A stretch of DNA of 64,000 nucleotides from Sutcliffiella horikoshii (GCF_008180725.1 NZ_VTEV01000002.1:342426-406425); one strand, 5' to 3'; shown: positions 33,911 through 43,700, numbered from the stretch's first letter. The notes: generated by a model not told the origin, from the sequence alone. Numbers and translations: made by a program.

Positions 33911-35218
33911 ATGAGTAAAATTAATTTTTCAGTGAAATCAATATCAGATGTTCTGCAAATTGAAAGTCTTAAAATTCCAGAGTATCAGCGACCATACAAA
34001 TGGGAACGCAGGCATATTCGCAACCTTTTTTATGATATAAGAGAAGCCATTGACAGAAACATTAGTGAGTATCGAATCGGCTCTATCATTTTGCATAATA
34101 AAGACAATGAAAACATAGATGTAGTGGATGGACAGCAACGTTTGATTTCGATTTCATTATTCATGTATTGTGTGGGAGAAGACAATTTGCCTGACGGTGC
34201 TAGTAACCTATTAAATGGGAGTTACGTAGGCATCTCAAGGCTTCATGCTAAAGAGAACTATGATGAATGGCGCTTTCTTTGTGGTTTAATTTCGAAGGAA
34301 GAAGTCGATGTCATAAGCAACTTTATGATGAACCATTGCAAGGTTTCTGTTATAGAGATGCCGTCAGAATGCTTGTCAGAAGCTTTTCAGCTTTTTGACT
34401 CGCAAAATAACCGTGGCAAGGCTTTAGAACCTCATGATTTATTGAAAGCCTATCATTTAAGAGCAATTAAAGATGAGTCTGAACAAACGGTAGAAAACTG
34501 GGAAAAATATGTTGATGACAAAGAACTTAAACTCAGCGATTTATTTGACAAGCACCTATTTAGAATACGACGCTGGATTAACGGAGATACAGGTTTATAT
34601 CGAAAAAGGTATGGTAGTGAGTTAAGATTCACTGAGCGGTTTATTGGAGATTTCAAGGGCGTTAATCTTCAAAATGCGTCATACCCTTATTTGCAGTTAT
34701 ACAAAGAATTACTTGAAAACGACATTGCTCTTCCTAATTCTATTTGTATGCCAATCATTAATGGCAACGCCTTCTTCCAGTTTATTGAGTTCTCGTATGA
34801 GCATTTCAAAAACAATTTTCATGAGAACAGTATAGTAGAAGGCTTCCTTTCGGATGAAATCAAAGAAATAGTGAACAGTAAGAAAAGCAAATACGCAAGA
34901 AACATTAATCTGTTTACGAACTTATTGGCCACATTTATTGATCGTTTCGGTGCGGATCAACTTGACAGAGAAACGTGTGAGAAGGTGTTTGTTTGGGCGT
35001 TTTATCCGAGAACTGCCGCAAAAGCAATTTACAATACAACACTTGCAAACTATGCAGCAAGCGGGACATTTCAGAAGAAAAAATGTCAGAAGCTATTTCA
35101 AGAATTAGCGGTTTCGGCTACTCCACGTGAATTTGTTGCTCGAATAGATACAGATATGCTTGGCAATCTAACTGCTGCAGACATTATAAACAAGCTTCAA
35201 GAGGAGGTCAAAAGGTGA
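33911..35218 (+). CDS. DUF262 protein A (GmrS-like)
   Basis: A 435-residue protein with an N-terminal DUF262 (ParB/GmrS-like nucleotide-binding) domain. IPEYQRPYKW is at 22-31 and the hallmark DGQQR at 73-77, with a QLFDSQNNRGKALEPHDLLKAY motif further on. The C-terminal half is helical and lacks a recognisable HNH (DUF1524) motif. ATG 33911 has GGAG seven bases upstream. Its stop overlaps the next gene, so the two are co-translated. DUF262 proteins are core parts of type IV restriction (GmrSD) and SspE-like systems; here it probably supplies sensing or NTP use. Confidence 0.85.
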   Translation: MSKINFSVKSISDVLQIESLKIPEYQRPYKWERRHIRNLFYDIREAIDRNISEYRIGSIILHNKDNENIDVVDGQQRLISISLFMYCVGEDNLPDGASNLLNGSYVGISRLHAKENYDEWRFLCGLISKEEVDVISNFMMNHCKVSVIEMPSECLSEAFQLFDSQNNRGKALEPHDLLKAYHLRAIKDESEQTVENWEKYVDDKELKLSDLFDKHLFRIRRWINGDTGLYRKRYGSELRFTERFIGDFKGVNLQNASYPYLQLYKELLENDIALPNSICMPIINGNAFFQFIEFSYEHFKNNFHENSIVEGFLSDEIKEIVNSKKSKYARNINLFTNLLATFIDRFGADQLDRETCEKVFVWAFYPRTAAKAIYNTTLANYAASGTFQKKKCQKLFQELAVSATPREFVARIDTDMLGNLTAADIINKLQEEVKR

Positions 35219-37158
35219 ACAATCCTCTGTCTATATTTGATTTGCTTAACGGTAATAGTTATTCCATTCCGCTGTACCAACGAAATTTTGCCTGGACGGA
35301 TGTGGAAATAACACAACTAATTATAGATGTACTCGATTCTATCAAAGAAGATCGTCCCGAGTATTTCATTGGCACGCTCGTGGTAAACAAAAAGGAAAAT
35401 GTCTATTCTATTATAGATGGGCAACAGCGATTCACTGCAATACTACTTATTGCTCTTGCCATTCAAAATGAATATTCTCCTTCCACAAAGCTCGTTAAAA
35501 AAATCAACTTGAGCTTTTCGGCAAGAAAACGGTCGAATGAAACGTTAAGTAGGTTATTTTTAAACGATCATAATACTGGAAAAATTACAGACGACGAGTT
35601 GAGTCGTGGTTATCATGAAACACTGAGCGCTATTAACGAGCATATTGGTTCGAGCGATTATTTAGATATTTCAATTGAAGACTTCTATGGGTACCTTTTT
35701 GATAAGGTGAAAATTTTCATTAGCGAAATGCCACAAGACTTAGATGTAAATCTGTATTTCGAGAGATTTAACTCTCGCGGTGAACAATTAGAATACCATG
35801 AAATAATAAAAGCGGAGCTTATGCAACGCCTTGTAGCTGAAGGTATCGCTTTTACCAAAATTCAAAAGTTTGCTAAGGTTTGGGATGCTTGTTCTGAATT
35901 CGATACCCCTTGCATAAAGTTTTTTAAGAAAAAGACAAAGGGGTCAGATGCGGATGAAGAAAGAGAAAAAGTATTTAAGTGCGAGTGGAGCGAATATGAG
36001 CCAGGGAAAAATTCTTGGAGGTATGGATATAATCTTAACAACATCTATTCGGAAATGGTCGTTAACAAGGAAAGCAAAAAATCAATAATAAGCGCCATTA
36101 AAGAACCGGTTGAAAACGGTGCCGTTGCAGACTTTGAAGCTGTAGAGAACGAAGATTCCAATAAATATCGTTGTATTGTGAATTTTAATACTTTCCTTTA
36201 TTATGTTTTGTATTTGACTGATAACGTAGATGCAGATTCTATCCAGTTGGATGATAAAAAGCTGAAATCAGCTTTTAAAGTATCTTCAAGAAATAGCCAA
36301 TGGATATTGAATTTCGGGGAGAACTTGCTGAAAGCGAAATTTATCTTTGACAATTTTATTGTTCGGAACTCTCTTGAAACTACCTATAGGCGTAAAGAGG
36401 GAGAATGGTTTTTACAAAAGGCCTATCGCGAAGACAAAAACGAAAAAGCGAAAGGACGTTTATATGTTCAAACGCGGTTTGATAAAAACTCTTTTCCGAC
36501 CAATAATCACGAAGTACTTATGTTGCAGTCGATGTTTGCTGTAACCTTCACTGCCTACAAAGACACTAGATGGTTATATACAACACTCCAATATTTGTTT
36601 GAAAATGCAAACAAGTTAAATGAGGTTGATTTTGGTGATGAATTCTATGCTTTTCTGGAGTCTCTATCTAAGAAATATGCGAATGAAAGAATATGCAATA
36701 GCAGCGGAATTGATGCTCAGAAATTGAGGTACAACCATTTCGTTCCTGTCTACGCTTTTAACTTTACCGATTATGTACTATGGAAAAATCGAGATAAGTT
36801 AAGCTTAGACTATCCTGCAATCAAGTTTGATGACTTCCGCTTTACATACAGACGTTCCATTGAGCATTGGTATCCTCAGAACCCAAACGAGACTGAAGGA
36901 AAACCAAAATTATCTGATGATTTGCTGCACTGCTTTGGAAATCTATGCTTAATAGTTGCTAGCCAAAATTCTGCATTCAGTAATCTCTATCCACTTGCAA
37001 AACTAGCAAACTGGCGAAATATTTTCAGCACACAAAGCCTTAAATTGCAAATGATGGCAGCAAAAACTGACTCTTGGCATTGCTGGGACGAAACGAAGCG
37101 CACGGAAATTATTGAAATGGAGAATGATATATTGCAGATGCTTCAAGAATATATCTAG
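35215..37158 (+). CDS. DUF262-DUF1524 protein B (GmrSD-like nuclease)
   Basis: A 647-residue protein. The N-terminal DUF262 domain carries IPLYQRNFAW at 18-27 and DGQQR at 68-72, then LYFERFNSRGEQLEYHEIIKAEL. The C-terminal DUF1524-type HNH nuclease has SIEHWYPQNP near residue 547 and HCFGNLCLI with a later NSAFSN motif. The full DUF262 + DUF1524 layout matches GmrSD/SspE-type nucleases that attack modified DNA. GTG 35215 follows AGGAGG and overlaps gene A. Two DUF262 proteins in one operon suggest a heteromeric system. Defence function is inference from families and context. Confidence 0.88.
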   Translation: MNNPLSIFDLLNGNSYSIPLYQRNFAWTDVEITQLIIDVLDSIKEDRPEYFIGTLVVNKKENVYSIIDGQQRFTAILLIALAIQNEYSPSTKLVKKINLSFSARKRSNETLSRLFLNDHNTGKITDDELSRGYHETLSAINEHIGSSDYLDISIEDFYGYLFDKVKIFISEMPQDLDVNLYFERFNSRGEQLEYHEIIKAELMQRLVAEGIAFTKIQKFAKVWDACSEFDTPCIKFFKKKTKGSDADEEREKVFKCEWSEYEPGKNSWRYGYNLNNIYSEMVVNKESKKSIISAIKEPVENGAVADFEAVENEDSNKYRCIVNFNTFLYYVLYLTDNVDADSIQLDDKKLKSAFKVSSRNSQWILNFGENLLKAKFIFDNFIVRNSLETTYRRKEGEWFLQKAYREDKNEKAKGRLYVQTRFDKNSFPTNNHEVLMLQSMFAVTFTAYKDTRWLYTTLQYLFENANKLNEVDFGDEFYAFLESLSKKYANERICNSSGIDAQKLRYNHFVPVYAFNFTDYVLWKNRDKLSLDYPAIKFDDFRFTYRRSIEHWYPQNPNETEGKPKLSDDLLHCFGNLCLIVASQNSAFSNLYPLAKLANWRNIFSTQSLKLQMMAAKTDSWHCWDETKRTEIIEMENDILQMLQEYI

Positions 37159-37166
37159 TGGTTCGA

Positions 37167-37227
37167 GGTGACAGGACATTCGAACCGGTTGTGCTTTTAA
37201 GGGTAGCCGGGTTGTTTGTCCTGTCCC
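37167..37227. repeat. GACAGG-type palindrome
   Basis: GGTGACAGGACA and TGTCCTGTCCC form an inverted repeat around a G+C-rich middle (GAACCGGTT), directly after the DUF262 operon, where it may act as a terminator. Same family as the hairpins at 50845, 59839 and 61264. Confidence 0.6.
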
Positions 37228-37337
37228 TTTGACCCCAGGTCTTAGATTAAAGTAAAGGGGGAGATGGGAAAAGCAAGGCTGGGTATCCGTTTGGTTTGGA
37301 AAGGAAGGAAGTAAAACTTCCGTCCCCGGACTTACTT

Positions 37338-37680
37338 CTATAAACTTTTCACCGTTAGCTTTACCTCATCCGACACAGCCTCTGTCCCACCTAAAATAGT
37401 AGAAGTCTTAAACTCTCTATCTTTAATAATAGAAGCAGTTTCTGCAGGTAACTTATCTTTTCTCGTTAGGACAAGTAGGCTATCCGTCTTCACTGCATAC
37501 GCAGTTCCAGAGAGAGCATCTGCAAAGTCATAGCCTGTAGCTACAACAAGATGGTCATTTTCTAAACCGAAATACTCGGCAATTTCAGCCGGAGTGTCAT
37601 AGCGATTTTCACCACCGATTCTTGTCTTTTGCTTATTTGGTAGTTGACTAAATACGTTGCTTGATACGGCACCTGATTGA
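37338..37680 (-). pseudogene. Cell-wall-binding repeat 2 (CW_binding_2) fragment
   Basis: Read on the minus strand, about 114 residues match the cell-wall-binding repeat 2 family: TRIGGENRYDTPAEIAEYF, VVATGYDFADALSGTAYA and STILGGTEAVSDEV, ending in TAG at 37338. There is no start codon; the frame runs directly into a REP-like sequence at 37678-37706. It is the C-terminal scrap of a secreted cell-wall protein such as a LytB/CwlB-modifier-type or Cwp-like protein. Confidence 0.8.
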
Positions 37681-37706
37681 TGCAGGGGACGGACCTCTGC
37701 TTCCTC
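37678..37706 (+). repeat. REP-like palindrome at the break of the cell-wall gene remnant
   Basis: GGGGACGGACCTCTGCTTCC, the left-end sequence of the BIME family, sits exactly where the CW_binding_2 frame is lost. Confidence 0.6.
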
Positions 37707-37752
37707 TTTATATCCTTCTTATAGCTTAATATATAAGTTTAAATTAATAGAG

Positions 37753-37881
37753 TTATATGATGATTAGTGTATGGTAATTCTTAACAGCTTTCCCACTTTC
37801 GTATTTCTCATCTGTGAATTCATCTATTTTACTACTCACCATAATTTCATTAATATTGTTAAGAACACCAACCGCAAACAT
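37753..37881 (-). pseudogene. Small ORF or gene scrap, unknown
   Basis: A 42-residue frame (MFAVGVLNNINEIMVSSKID then DEKYESGKAVKNYHTLI) with natural composition but no clear ribosome site. Probably a remnant; family not recognised. Confidence 0.3.
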
Positions 37882-37963
37882 TTGTAAATTTCAACCAAAC
37901 AGTTCATATAACTATGAAAGGAGACTTCTTTATGTCCACAAACTTCACTAGTATTGGTTAAAA

Positions 37964-38113
37964 GGGATTGGAGGGATATTGGATTCGAGTGAGGTGCTTG
38001 TGAAGGATGGTATGAAGTCCAGTGCGGTTGTTGGCCTACCGGGTGCTTCTGTTAAAGGTTTAAAGGACTGGGTTTTGTCTGCATTATTAATAACGCTGGA
38101 AATTCCTCTATAG
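37964..38113 (+). pseudogene. Protein-like scrap before the 38.1-kb gene
   Basis: The frame encodes GIGGILDSSEVLVKDGMKSS and AVVGLPGASVKGLKDWVL before TAG at 38111. A TTG at 37979 sits only a few bases behind GGAGGG. It may be a small gene or a decayed piece; not recognised. Confidence 0.3.
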
Positions 38114-38138
38114 AAAAGAAAGGGTGAGAGGGAAATAA

Positions 38139-38918
38139 ATGAGGAAAATTATTAGACTTACAGAAATAGGGAAACTAAATGGTGTAGAAGCGTTGATCTT
38201 TTTTCTTGCCTTTTTAGGAGGACCGTTTTTACTAATTTTTCATTCTTCTATATTTAGAATTGTAGCTTTTGTAATGTTAATGTGTTCAATAATCTTTTTA
38301 ATTTTCAAGAAAAGAGTCAATAGTGAAACGAGAAATTATCCTTATAACTATCCCGTTTTACTTTATTTATTGTGCATTACTTTTATTATTGTCTTTGTGA
38401 TTTCATTCTATAAAGATTCAATTATTTTCAGCTATGGTTTGACAATTCCCCTGTTCGCTTACTTGTATATTATCGGGATAATCCTGTTTTATGTATTAAA
38501 CATAATTTTTATTGTTTTATTAAAGATGATGTTCCCTCAAGAGGGAGAAATGATCAAGAAGGAATCTAATATTATAAGTCTTAAAAAATTATCTAAATAC
38601 ATAGACATTGATACGCAAAAAATTTTTTTAAGTTTGTCACTGATAAACGTTTTTTTATACTTGTTCTTTATTTTATTTGCGATGCTACTTGTAATTAAGC
38701 ACATTGATAGTGAACAAATAGGATCGATTGAAAACCTATCTATTTGGGTAAAGAGACAAGAATTTGTTACGTTCTTTAACGGAATTAGTATATTATCTCT
38801 AATGATAGGTATATATACTATAACCTTTCCGGCACAGAGTAAAATTATCAATGAGGCAAGACTAAAACTTCAAGAAAGATTTAAAGAATGTACTAATAAC
38901 TCTTTCGAATCTAGATAA
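38139..38918 (+). CDS. Hypothetical multi-pass membrane protein
   Basis: A 259-residue protein with about six hydrophobic segments (ALIFFLAFLGGPFLLIF; LLYLLCITFIIVFVI; LYIIGIILFYVLNIIFIVLL; LSLINVFLYLFFILFAMLLV; FFNGISILSLMIGIYTI). A hydrophilic cytoplasmic stretch lies between segments four and five. ATG 38139 follows GAGGG. It is very A/T-rich. No family recognised. It stands alone between gene remnants, so recent acquisition is likely. Confidence 0.6.
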   Translation: MRKIIRLTEIGKLNGVEALIFFLAFLGGPFLLIFHSSIFRIVAFVMLMCSIIFLIFKKRVNSETRNYPYNYPVLLYLLCITFIIVFVISFYKDSIIFSYGLTIPLFAYLYIIGIILFYVLNIIFIVLLKMMFPQEGEMIKKESNIISLKKLSKYIDIDTQKIFLSLSLINVFLYLFFILFAMLLVIKHIDSEQIGSIENLSIWVKRQEFVTFFNGISILSLMIGIYTITFPAQSKIINEARLKLQERFKECTNNSFESR

Positions 38919-39664
38919 ATTGTTAAGGGTTCAGGTGAGTCGACCTGATTTAGCAAAATAGAGTATAGCAAGGAAGAATGGGGCGGATTTCTGCTGCTTC
39001 CTCAATGCGAAAAATTTAGTTCTATGCCAGATTCCATAAGACTTCCATTTACTATCAAAGTAATTACCAATAGAAAAACAAGCCCAATCACAATCCTTCC
39101 AATTTTCGAAGAATTAGGCTAATACTTTCAAGAATTGAGCCAGTATACGGGATATCATCTTTTTATACTTTATCGCTTTACTAAGAAAAATTGTAAGTAA
39201 ACCCTTTATGTGAACATATTGAATACCAACACTAAAAAATTATTATCTTCAATAACTTTTATCTTACCTTAGTAATTATGGATCCAACGACCACTGGGGC
39301 GAGCCCACTGCTCGGCACAGCGGCCCGTCTGTAAAATTAAATTTATGGTATAGGTGATTTGGTTGTTTTACAGTAGCGAAGGCCATTTAACTTTAATCCA
39401 TATAAACCAGGTCCAGCTCCCTAAATGGCAAAGGACCTGTTTTTTTTCATTATTATTTCCTCGTATTCCTACCATACTATCAGAATCTTGCAGAGCTGCA
39501 GGGATGTTCTTCTGAAATTCCATCCATTTCTCTGCTTCCTAGTTAATTAAAAAAATTACCTTTTTTATGTTATTACATAAAAATATTACTTTATTTATAT
39601 AAATTTTCCTAAGATAATAGTATTTGTTAATGAATATAAACAAGAACAACTAAAGGAGAAAGAA
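38919..39664. other. Non-coding stretch with degraded repeats
   Basis: No convincing gene. It contains a CAGGTGAGTCGACCTG palindrome (about 38931-38946), a GGGGCGGATTTCTGCTGCTTCC sequence (about 38979-39000, degenerate REP), and the terminator listed separately at 39408-39447. Confidence 0.5.
39408..39447 (+). terminator. Intrinsic terminator
   Basis: CAGGTCC pairs with GGACCTG, followed by eight Ts. No intact gene lies just upstream, so it may be left from a lost operon. Confidence 0.7.
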
Positions 39665-40429
39665 ATGATGCTTAACAGAGAGAGTATGGAAGAAAAGGAT
39701 GAAAAGATTGCCCATCTAGAAAGACTACTAAATGAATTACAGGGAGCCCAACAACAAAGTGCTGCAACAACTGCGTTAACTCGAAGTGCAGGCCATATTC
39801 CTCAACATAGAGGGATATTTAAGAGCTTCTTAAAAACTAGTATGTTAAAGATTATTTTAACCATGTTTATACTATTAGTTCTCATCGGGGGAGTAATCTT
39901 GGTGTTTATCGGTGATACCTTCAAACAAGAGTCTGTCACTTACGTTGAAAGTGTCCAGGAGCTATCTACACTAGCGACAGTTAAAGCTCATATGAAAGTT
40001 GTTCTACAAGAAGAAGATAATAAAGTTTTCGGTAAGAATATCTCTACGAATCTATTTGGGACAAAGCGAGAAATACTAGTAGTCGTACCCTCGACAGTTA
40101 TTGCCGGTGTTGATTTGAAGGGGGTTACTTCAAAGGACATGATTATTAATGAAGAGACAAGAGAAATAGATATCACCCTTCCTCATGCAAAGCTCATTCA
40201 AGATCCAGCTCTGCAGATGGATAAAATAGTAACCTTTGTTGATGGTGGGATTTTCCGTGATGATGTGGATTGGGAAGAAGGATTTGACCTAGCCAGTTTG
40301 GCTCAAGAACAAACTCGCCAAGAAGCCATCTCGGAAGGTTTACTTATAACAGCAGAGGAAAATGCAGAAATTGTATTAAAAGAGTTCTTTAAAAATATTA
40401 ACTATACCGTTAATGTTAAGTTTGATTAA
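39665..40429 (+). CDS. DUF4230 membrane-anchored protein
   Basis: A 254-residue protein. Residues about 5-40 are a charged, glutamine-rich coiled coil. One transmembrane helix follows near 60-85 (IILTMFILLVLIGGVILVFIG), then an external domain with the DUF4230 pattern (VESVQELSTLATVKAHM, GTKREILVVVPSTVIAGVDL, ITLPHAKL). ATG 39665 follows AAAGGAG. DUF4230 has no established function. It might act with the neighbouring EcsC-like gene, but the 187-bp gap does not prove an operon. Confidence 0.7.
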   Translation: MMLNRESMEEKDEKIAHLERLLNELQGAQQQSAATTALTRSAGHIPQHRGIFKSFLKTSMLKIILTMFILLVLIGGVILVFIGDTFKQESVTYVESVQELSTLATVKAHMKVVLQEEDNKVFGKNISTNLFGTKREILVVVPSTVIAGVDLKGVTSKDMIINEETREIDITLPHAKLIQDPALQMDKIVTFVDGGIFRDDVDWEEGFDLASLAQEQTRQEAISEGLLITAEENAEIVLKEFFKNINYTVNVKFD

Positions 40430-40616
40430 GAAGCAGGGGAAGGATCTCTGGGGAAACTTAGAGAGTTGTCATTTTAAATACTATAATATTCAGAGGACAT
40501 ATGTGTACCCCATGTTTTAGCCTCACATGTAATAATAAAGTCTATATTTCTAATATACTCTAAAAATTTCATACTAACAGTTCTTTTAAGCTGTATCTCA
40601 GGGAGGTCAAATAAGA

Positions 40617-41306
40617 GTGTCGACAAACAAATCACTAACCCAAGAAACTATTATGAAAGCGCTAGACTGGTCTTACGACAAAGCAGTTAATGGTGGCATA
40701 CCTGGTATGGATACCGCTATTGAGTTGGCAACAAATTATGAACAAAAAAGTGGCTCTTTAATAGAAAATGTTAATAGTTTAATTAGGTGGCAAAATACAA
40801 AGAGTGCTACAAGTGGGTTTTTATCAGGTCTTGGTGGTGTTATAATGATGCCTGTTGCAATTCCAGCTAATATCACAAGTGTAATTTTAGTGCAAATTAG
40901 AATGGTCGCTGCAATTGCTCATATGGGAGGACATGATCTAAAGTCCGATGAAGTAAAAACATTCGTGTATGCATGTTTAGCAGGTAATGGAGCTAAAGAC
41001 ATACTGAAAAATTCAGGTATCCAAATAGGAAAGAAACTGGTTATAAGTGGTATAAAAAAGATTCCAGGCGAAGTAATTAAGAAAATAAATCAAGCTGTTG
41101 GCTTTAGGTTGTTAACTAAATTTGGAGAAAAAGGGGCTATTAATTTAGGTAAAATGGTCCCAATAGCTGGCGGACTAATTGGTGGAACTGTAGATGCAGT
41201 CTCTACAAATACAATTGGAAATGTAGCCAGAAAACTCTTTATAGAAGATTCTAATGTAAATAACCCTTACAATGATAGTGAACCAGTAATTATAGATATG
41301 AAGTAG
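40617..41306 (+). CDS. EcsC family protein
   Basis: A 229-residue EcsC-type protein: N-terminal helices (WSYDKAVNGGIPGMDTAIEL), then the glycine-rich region GFLSGLGGVIMMPVAIPANI, and VQIRMVAAIAHMGGHDLKSDEV with the acidic motif typical of the family. The last part has MVPIAGGLIGGTVDAVSTN. GTG 40617 follows GGGAGG. The family name comes from the B. subtilis ecs operon; the molecular role is unknown. Terminator directly downstream. Confidence 0.8.
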   Translation: MSTNKSLTQETIMKALDWSYDKAVNGGIPGMDTAIELATNYEQKSGSLIENVNSLIRWQNTKSATSGFLSGLGGVIMMPVAIPANITSVILVQIRMVAAIAHMGGHDLKSDEVKTFVYACLAGNGAKDILKNSGIQIGKKLVISGIKKIPGEVIKKINQAVGFRLLTKFGEKGAINLGKMVPIAGGLIGGTVDAVSTNTIGNVARKLFIEDSNVNNPYNDSEPVIIDMK

Positions 41307-41319
41307 ATTTATGTATCAG

Positions 41320-41349
41320 AGAGACGAACCAATCATCGTCTCTTTTTTT
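41320..41349 (+). terminator. Terminator after EcsC-like gene
   Basis: AGAGACGA pairs with TCGTCTCT, followed by TTTTTT. Confidence 0.85.
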
Positions 41350-41471
41350 AATCCCCTCATAGTCCATTCCTCTCATTTTCCAATCCCATGCAGGAATCTC
41401 CCCACCAATGTCGAACCGTCATACTTATGTATATACAGTTTCTGTAAATTGAAATCGAAAGGAGGCGAACC

Positions 41472-43316
41472 ATGAAAGTTTTAGACGTATCCTCCCTGCA
41501 CGATGGAATCAAGGGAATGAGCCGGCAACTGTCGGATCTCGAGAAGCAACTAAATGACATAGAGAACGAAATTCGGTCTTTTGTTGCCTCAAAGGATTCC
41601 TTCCGCGGCAAAGGGGCCAGTGCCATTAGGCGTTTCTATGAATACGCGCATCTCCCACTCTTGCAATTCTTCCAAAGGTTCCTGGCAAACTTTCAATCTA
41701 AGCTTCAACAACTGCAACTTGAACTCGACGGATTGGAAGGCAATTCACACGGGTTTATCGACGAAGGTTTCCTAACAGGTGAGCTAGAGGATGGCTTAAA
41801 TCAGCTTAACCGAATGGTGACCGAGCTGACAGGGGAGACAAACGCCCAGCTCAGCCGTATCAGTGACATTGTGTACCTCCCAAGGCTGCAGGATCACCAA
41901 TTCCACGAAGGTATCCAACAAGCCAAACAATCAGCAAACCAAACCGTGGACAAGTTGCACCAGTTCGACCACCGACAAACCCAGTCGTTCACAGCGTTAA
42001 TCGAGGACCTGGCGCTAATTAATAGTTACATAGAAGAAATGAGCCAACAGTTCGCTTCTGATAAAATCAAAATGGCCAGCTTTTCGCCTGTTATGTTGCA
42101 GGACCTAGAGGCCTACGGAAAGCTGCAGACAAAGCTGTACAACCAAACTGTCATGCAGCGGTGGAACAGCGAACATTTTCCAGAGCTTGGCGTATTTTTT
42201 ACGATAGGGCATGCGACATCGTTTGATCAATGGGTAAACCCGAGTTGCGTGAGGCCGGAATCCAAGAAGAAAACCGCTGGAGAAGCATTCTGGGACTTCA
42301 CCAATGGCTTTGGAGCAGGAATCATCGACGCCGCCTCAGACACCTGGGATGGCATTAAACGCCTAGCCACAGAACCAGACCAAGTGCTGAAAGAAACGAT
42401 AGAATTCTTAGACGCAGTAATCTCGGATCCAGCCATATTGCTAGAAATCGGCCACGAACTCTACAACTCCTTCAACGAATCTGTCATTCACGGCGATGCG
42501 ACAAGCCGGGGCGAGTGGTTAGGCTACGCAGCCGCCATTATCGGAACATCCGTCGTAGGAGATAAAGGACTTTCCAAAGTTGGGGGTATTGCTGGGAAAC
42601 TTGGTACCAAGGTGGAAGAAGAGCTTGATATCAAGTTGAAAGATCAGCAGGAGAAAGTGATAAGTTCGGTGAAGGGATCCTCTTCAGCTGGTTTGGAGCG
42701 GGTGCGTGAGTTGATGGGGGGCATGTTCCCGAACAATAAAATGGCTCCTTCTCTGGCGGGTGGACCAGTGAATGTAATTGATAGTTTTGGTTTAAATAAT
42801 ATACTAAAGGAAAAACAAAAGGATATTATTGCAAAAGTTGAAGTGAATTCGGTAAAGAATTCAAGTGAAGCTCATGAACCAACTACGAATATAACGGCAG
42901 AGGATATTCCAACTGCAAAAAGTGGAGATTTTAATCCATTTTTTAATTCTCTTACAACTAGTGAGTTAGATACACTTTGGAAAGACAAAAAGGTCAGAAA
43001 GAAAATTGAACGTCAGCTTAGAGCTCCTGGGGGTTTACATGAGTGGCACTTAGTTTCAAGGGCTCCACAATTTAAGTATTGGAATATTAGTGCAGAAGAG
43101 ATCAAAGAATTAAGAACTGTTATATCAGATGTAAAATTTGTTAATCCAGATGGTGTACATGGAGGATTAGGTTCAACTAGAGCACATAATGAATTGCTAG
43201 CGATAATAGATACTTCTATAGACTATAATACATTTATAAGAAGACTTAATAATTGGGCCGACTATAGACTCGAGGGTGGCATTTCATCTTTACCATCAGG
43301 ACTAAGGTTAAATTAG
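41472..43316 (+). CDS. LXG-domain polymorphic toxin
   Basis: A 614-residue LXG protein, the class exported by the type VII system to kill competing bacteria. Residues 1 to about 210 are the helical LXG targeting domain (KVLDVSSLHDGIKGMSRQL). About 260-480 is a linker/pre-toxin part (AFWDFTNGFGAGIIDAASDTW). The last ~130 residues are the toxin tip (LRAPGGLHEWHLVSRAP; HGGLGSTRAHNELL), nuclease-like with several conserved histidines but not a family I can name surely. The first 1.3 kb is visibly richer in G+C than the tip. ATG 41472 follows AAAGGAGG. No small LXG partner gene precedes it. Confidence 0.88.
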   Translation: MKVLDVSSLHDGIKGMSRQLSDLEKQLNDIENEIRSFVASKDSFRGKGASAIRRFYEYAHLPLLQFFQRFLANFQSKLQQLQLELDGLEGNSHGFIDEGFLTGELEDGLNQLNRMVTELTGETNAQLSRISDIVYLPRLQDHQFHEGIQQAKQSANQTVDKLHQFDHRQTQSFTALIEDLALINSYIEEMSQQFASDKIKMASFSPVMLQDLEAYGKLQTKLYNQTVMQRWNSEHFPELGVFFTIGHATSFDQWVNPSCVRPESKKKTAGEAFWDFTNGFGAGIIDAASDTWDGIKRLATEPDQVLKETIEFLDAVISDPAILLEIGHELYNSFNESVIHGDATSRGEWLGYAAAIIGTSVVGDKGLSKVGGIAGKLGTKVEEELDIKLKDQQEKVISSVKGSSSAGLERVRELMGGMFPNNKMAPSLAGGPVNVIDSFGLNNILKEKQKDIIAKVEVNSVKNSSEAHEPTTNITAEDIPTAKSGDFNPFFNSLTTSELDTLWKDKKVRKKIERQLRAPGGLHEWHLVSRAPQFKYWNISAEEIKELRTVISDVKFVNPDGVHGGLGSTRAHNELLAIIDTSIDYNTFIRRLNNWADYRLEGGISSLPSGLRLN

Positions 43317-43328
43317 GAGGATCATTTA

Positions 43329-43700
43329 ATGGAGAAAAAAGGATGGGTATCTATTTGGTTTGGAAATTTTAGTGGTAATTCAATAGGAGAGTATGTCGAT
43401 TTAGGATATGATGACGACGGAGAATCAATCCCTTCCCAATTCTTTAAAGACTTTAAAATTGATATGGATGAAACGGATGAGGATACTATAGAAAAAGCAG
43501 TTTATAACAAAAGTAGTAATGAAATCAGTTTTTTGTTAAATGGATGTTCCTATGAAGAAATTATCTTACCAAAAATACAGGAAATCTGTAATATCAAGAA
43601 ATCATATAATGCAGTTATTCTAATTTACAATTTTGAGTACAAAAATAATATTACATCTGCAGGAAACTTTGACTTTGTGTCAGCATTAAAGTACGAGTAA
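43329..43700 (+). CDS. Imm22-like immunity protein
   Basis: A 123-residue acidic protein starting 12 bases after the toxin stop, behind AGGAGG. GWVSIWFGNF at the start and SQFFKDFKIDMDETDED resemble the Imm22 immunity family. It should bind and neutralise the toxin tip in the producing cell. It shares the A/T-rich composition of the tip, as expected if toxin end and immunity gene moved together. Confidence 0.75.
   Translation: MEKKGWVSIWFGNFSGNSIGEYVDLGYDDDGESIPSQFFKDFKIDMDETDEDTIEKAVYNKSSNEISFLLNGCSYEEIILPKIQEICNIKKSYNAVILIYNFEYKNNITSAGNFDFVSALKYE

Noticed and set aside
33911-37158. DUF262 pair as prophage cargo
   Set aside because: It lies beyond the yifB junction and the RAYT gene, outside the inferred prophage.
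38919-39664. RNA gene in the long gap
   Set aside because: Only weak hairpins and a terminator; no conserved RNA motif recognised.
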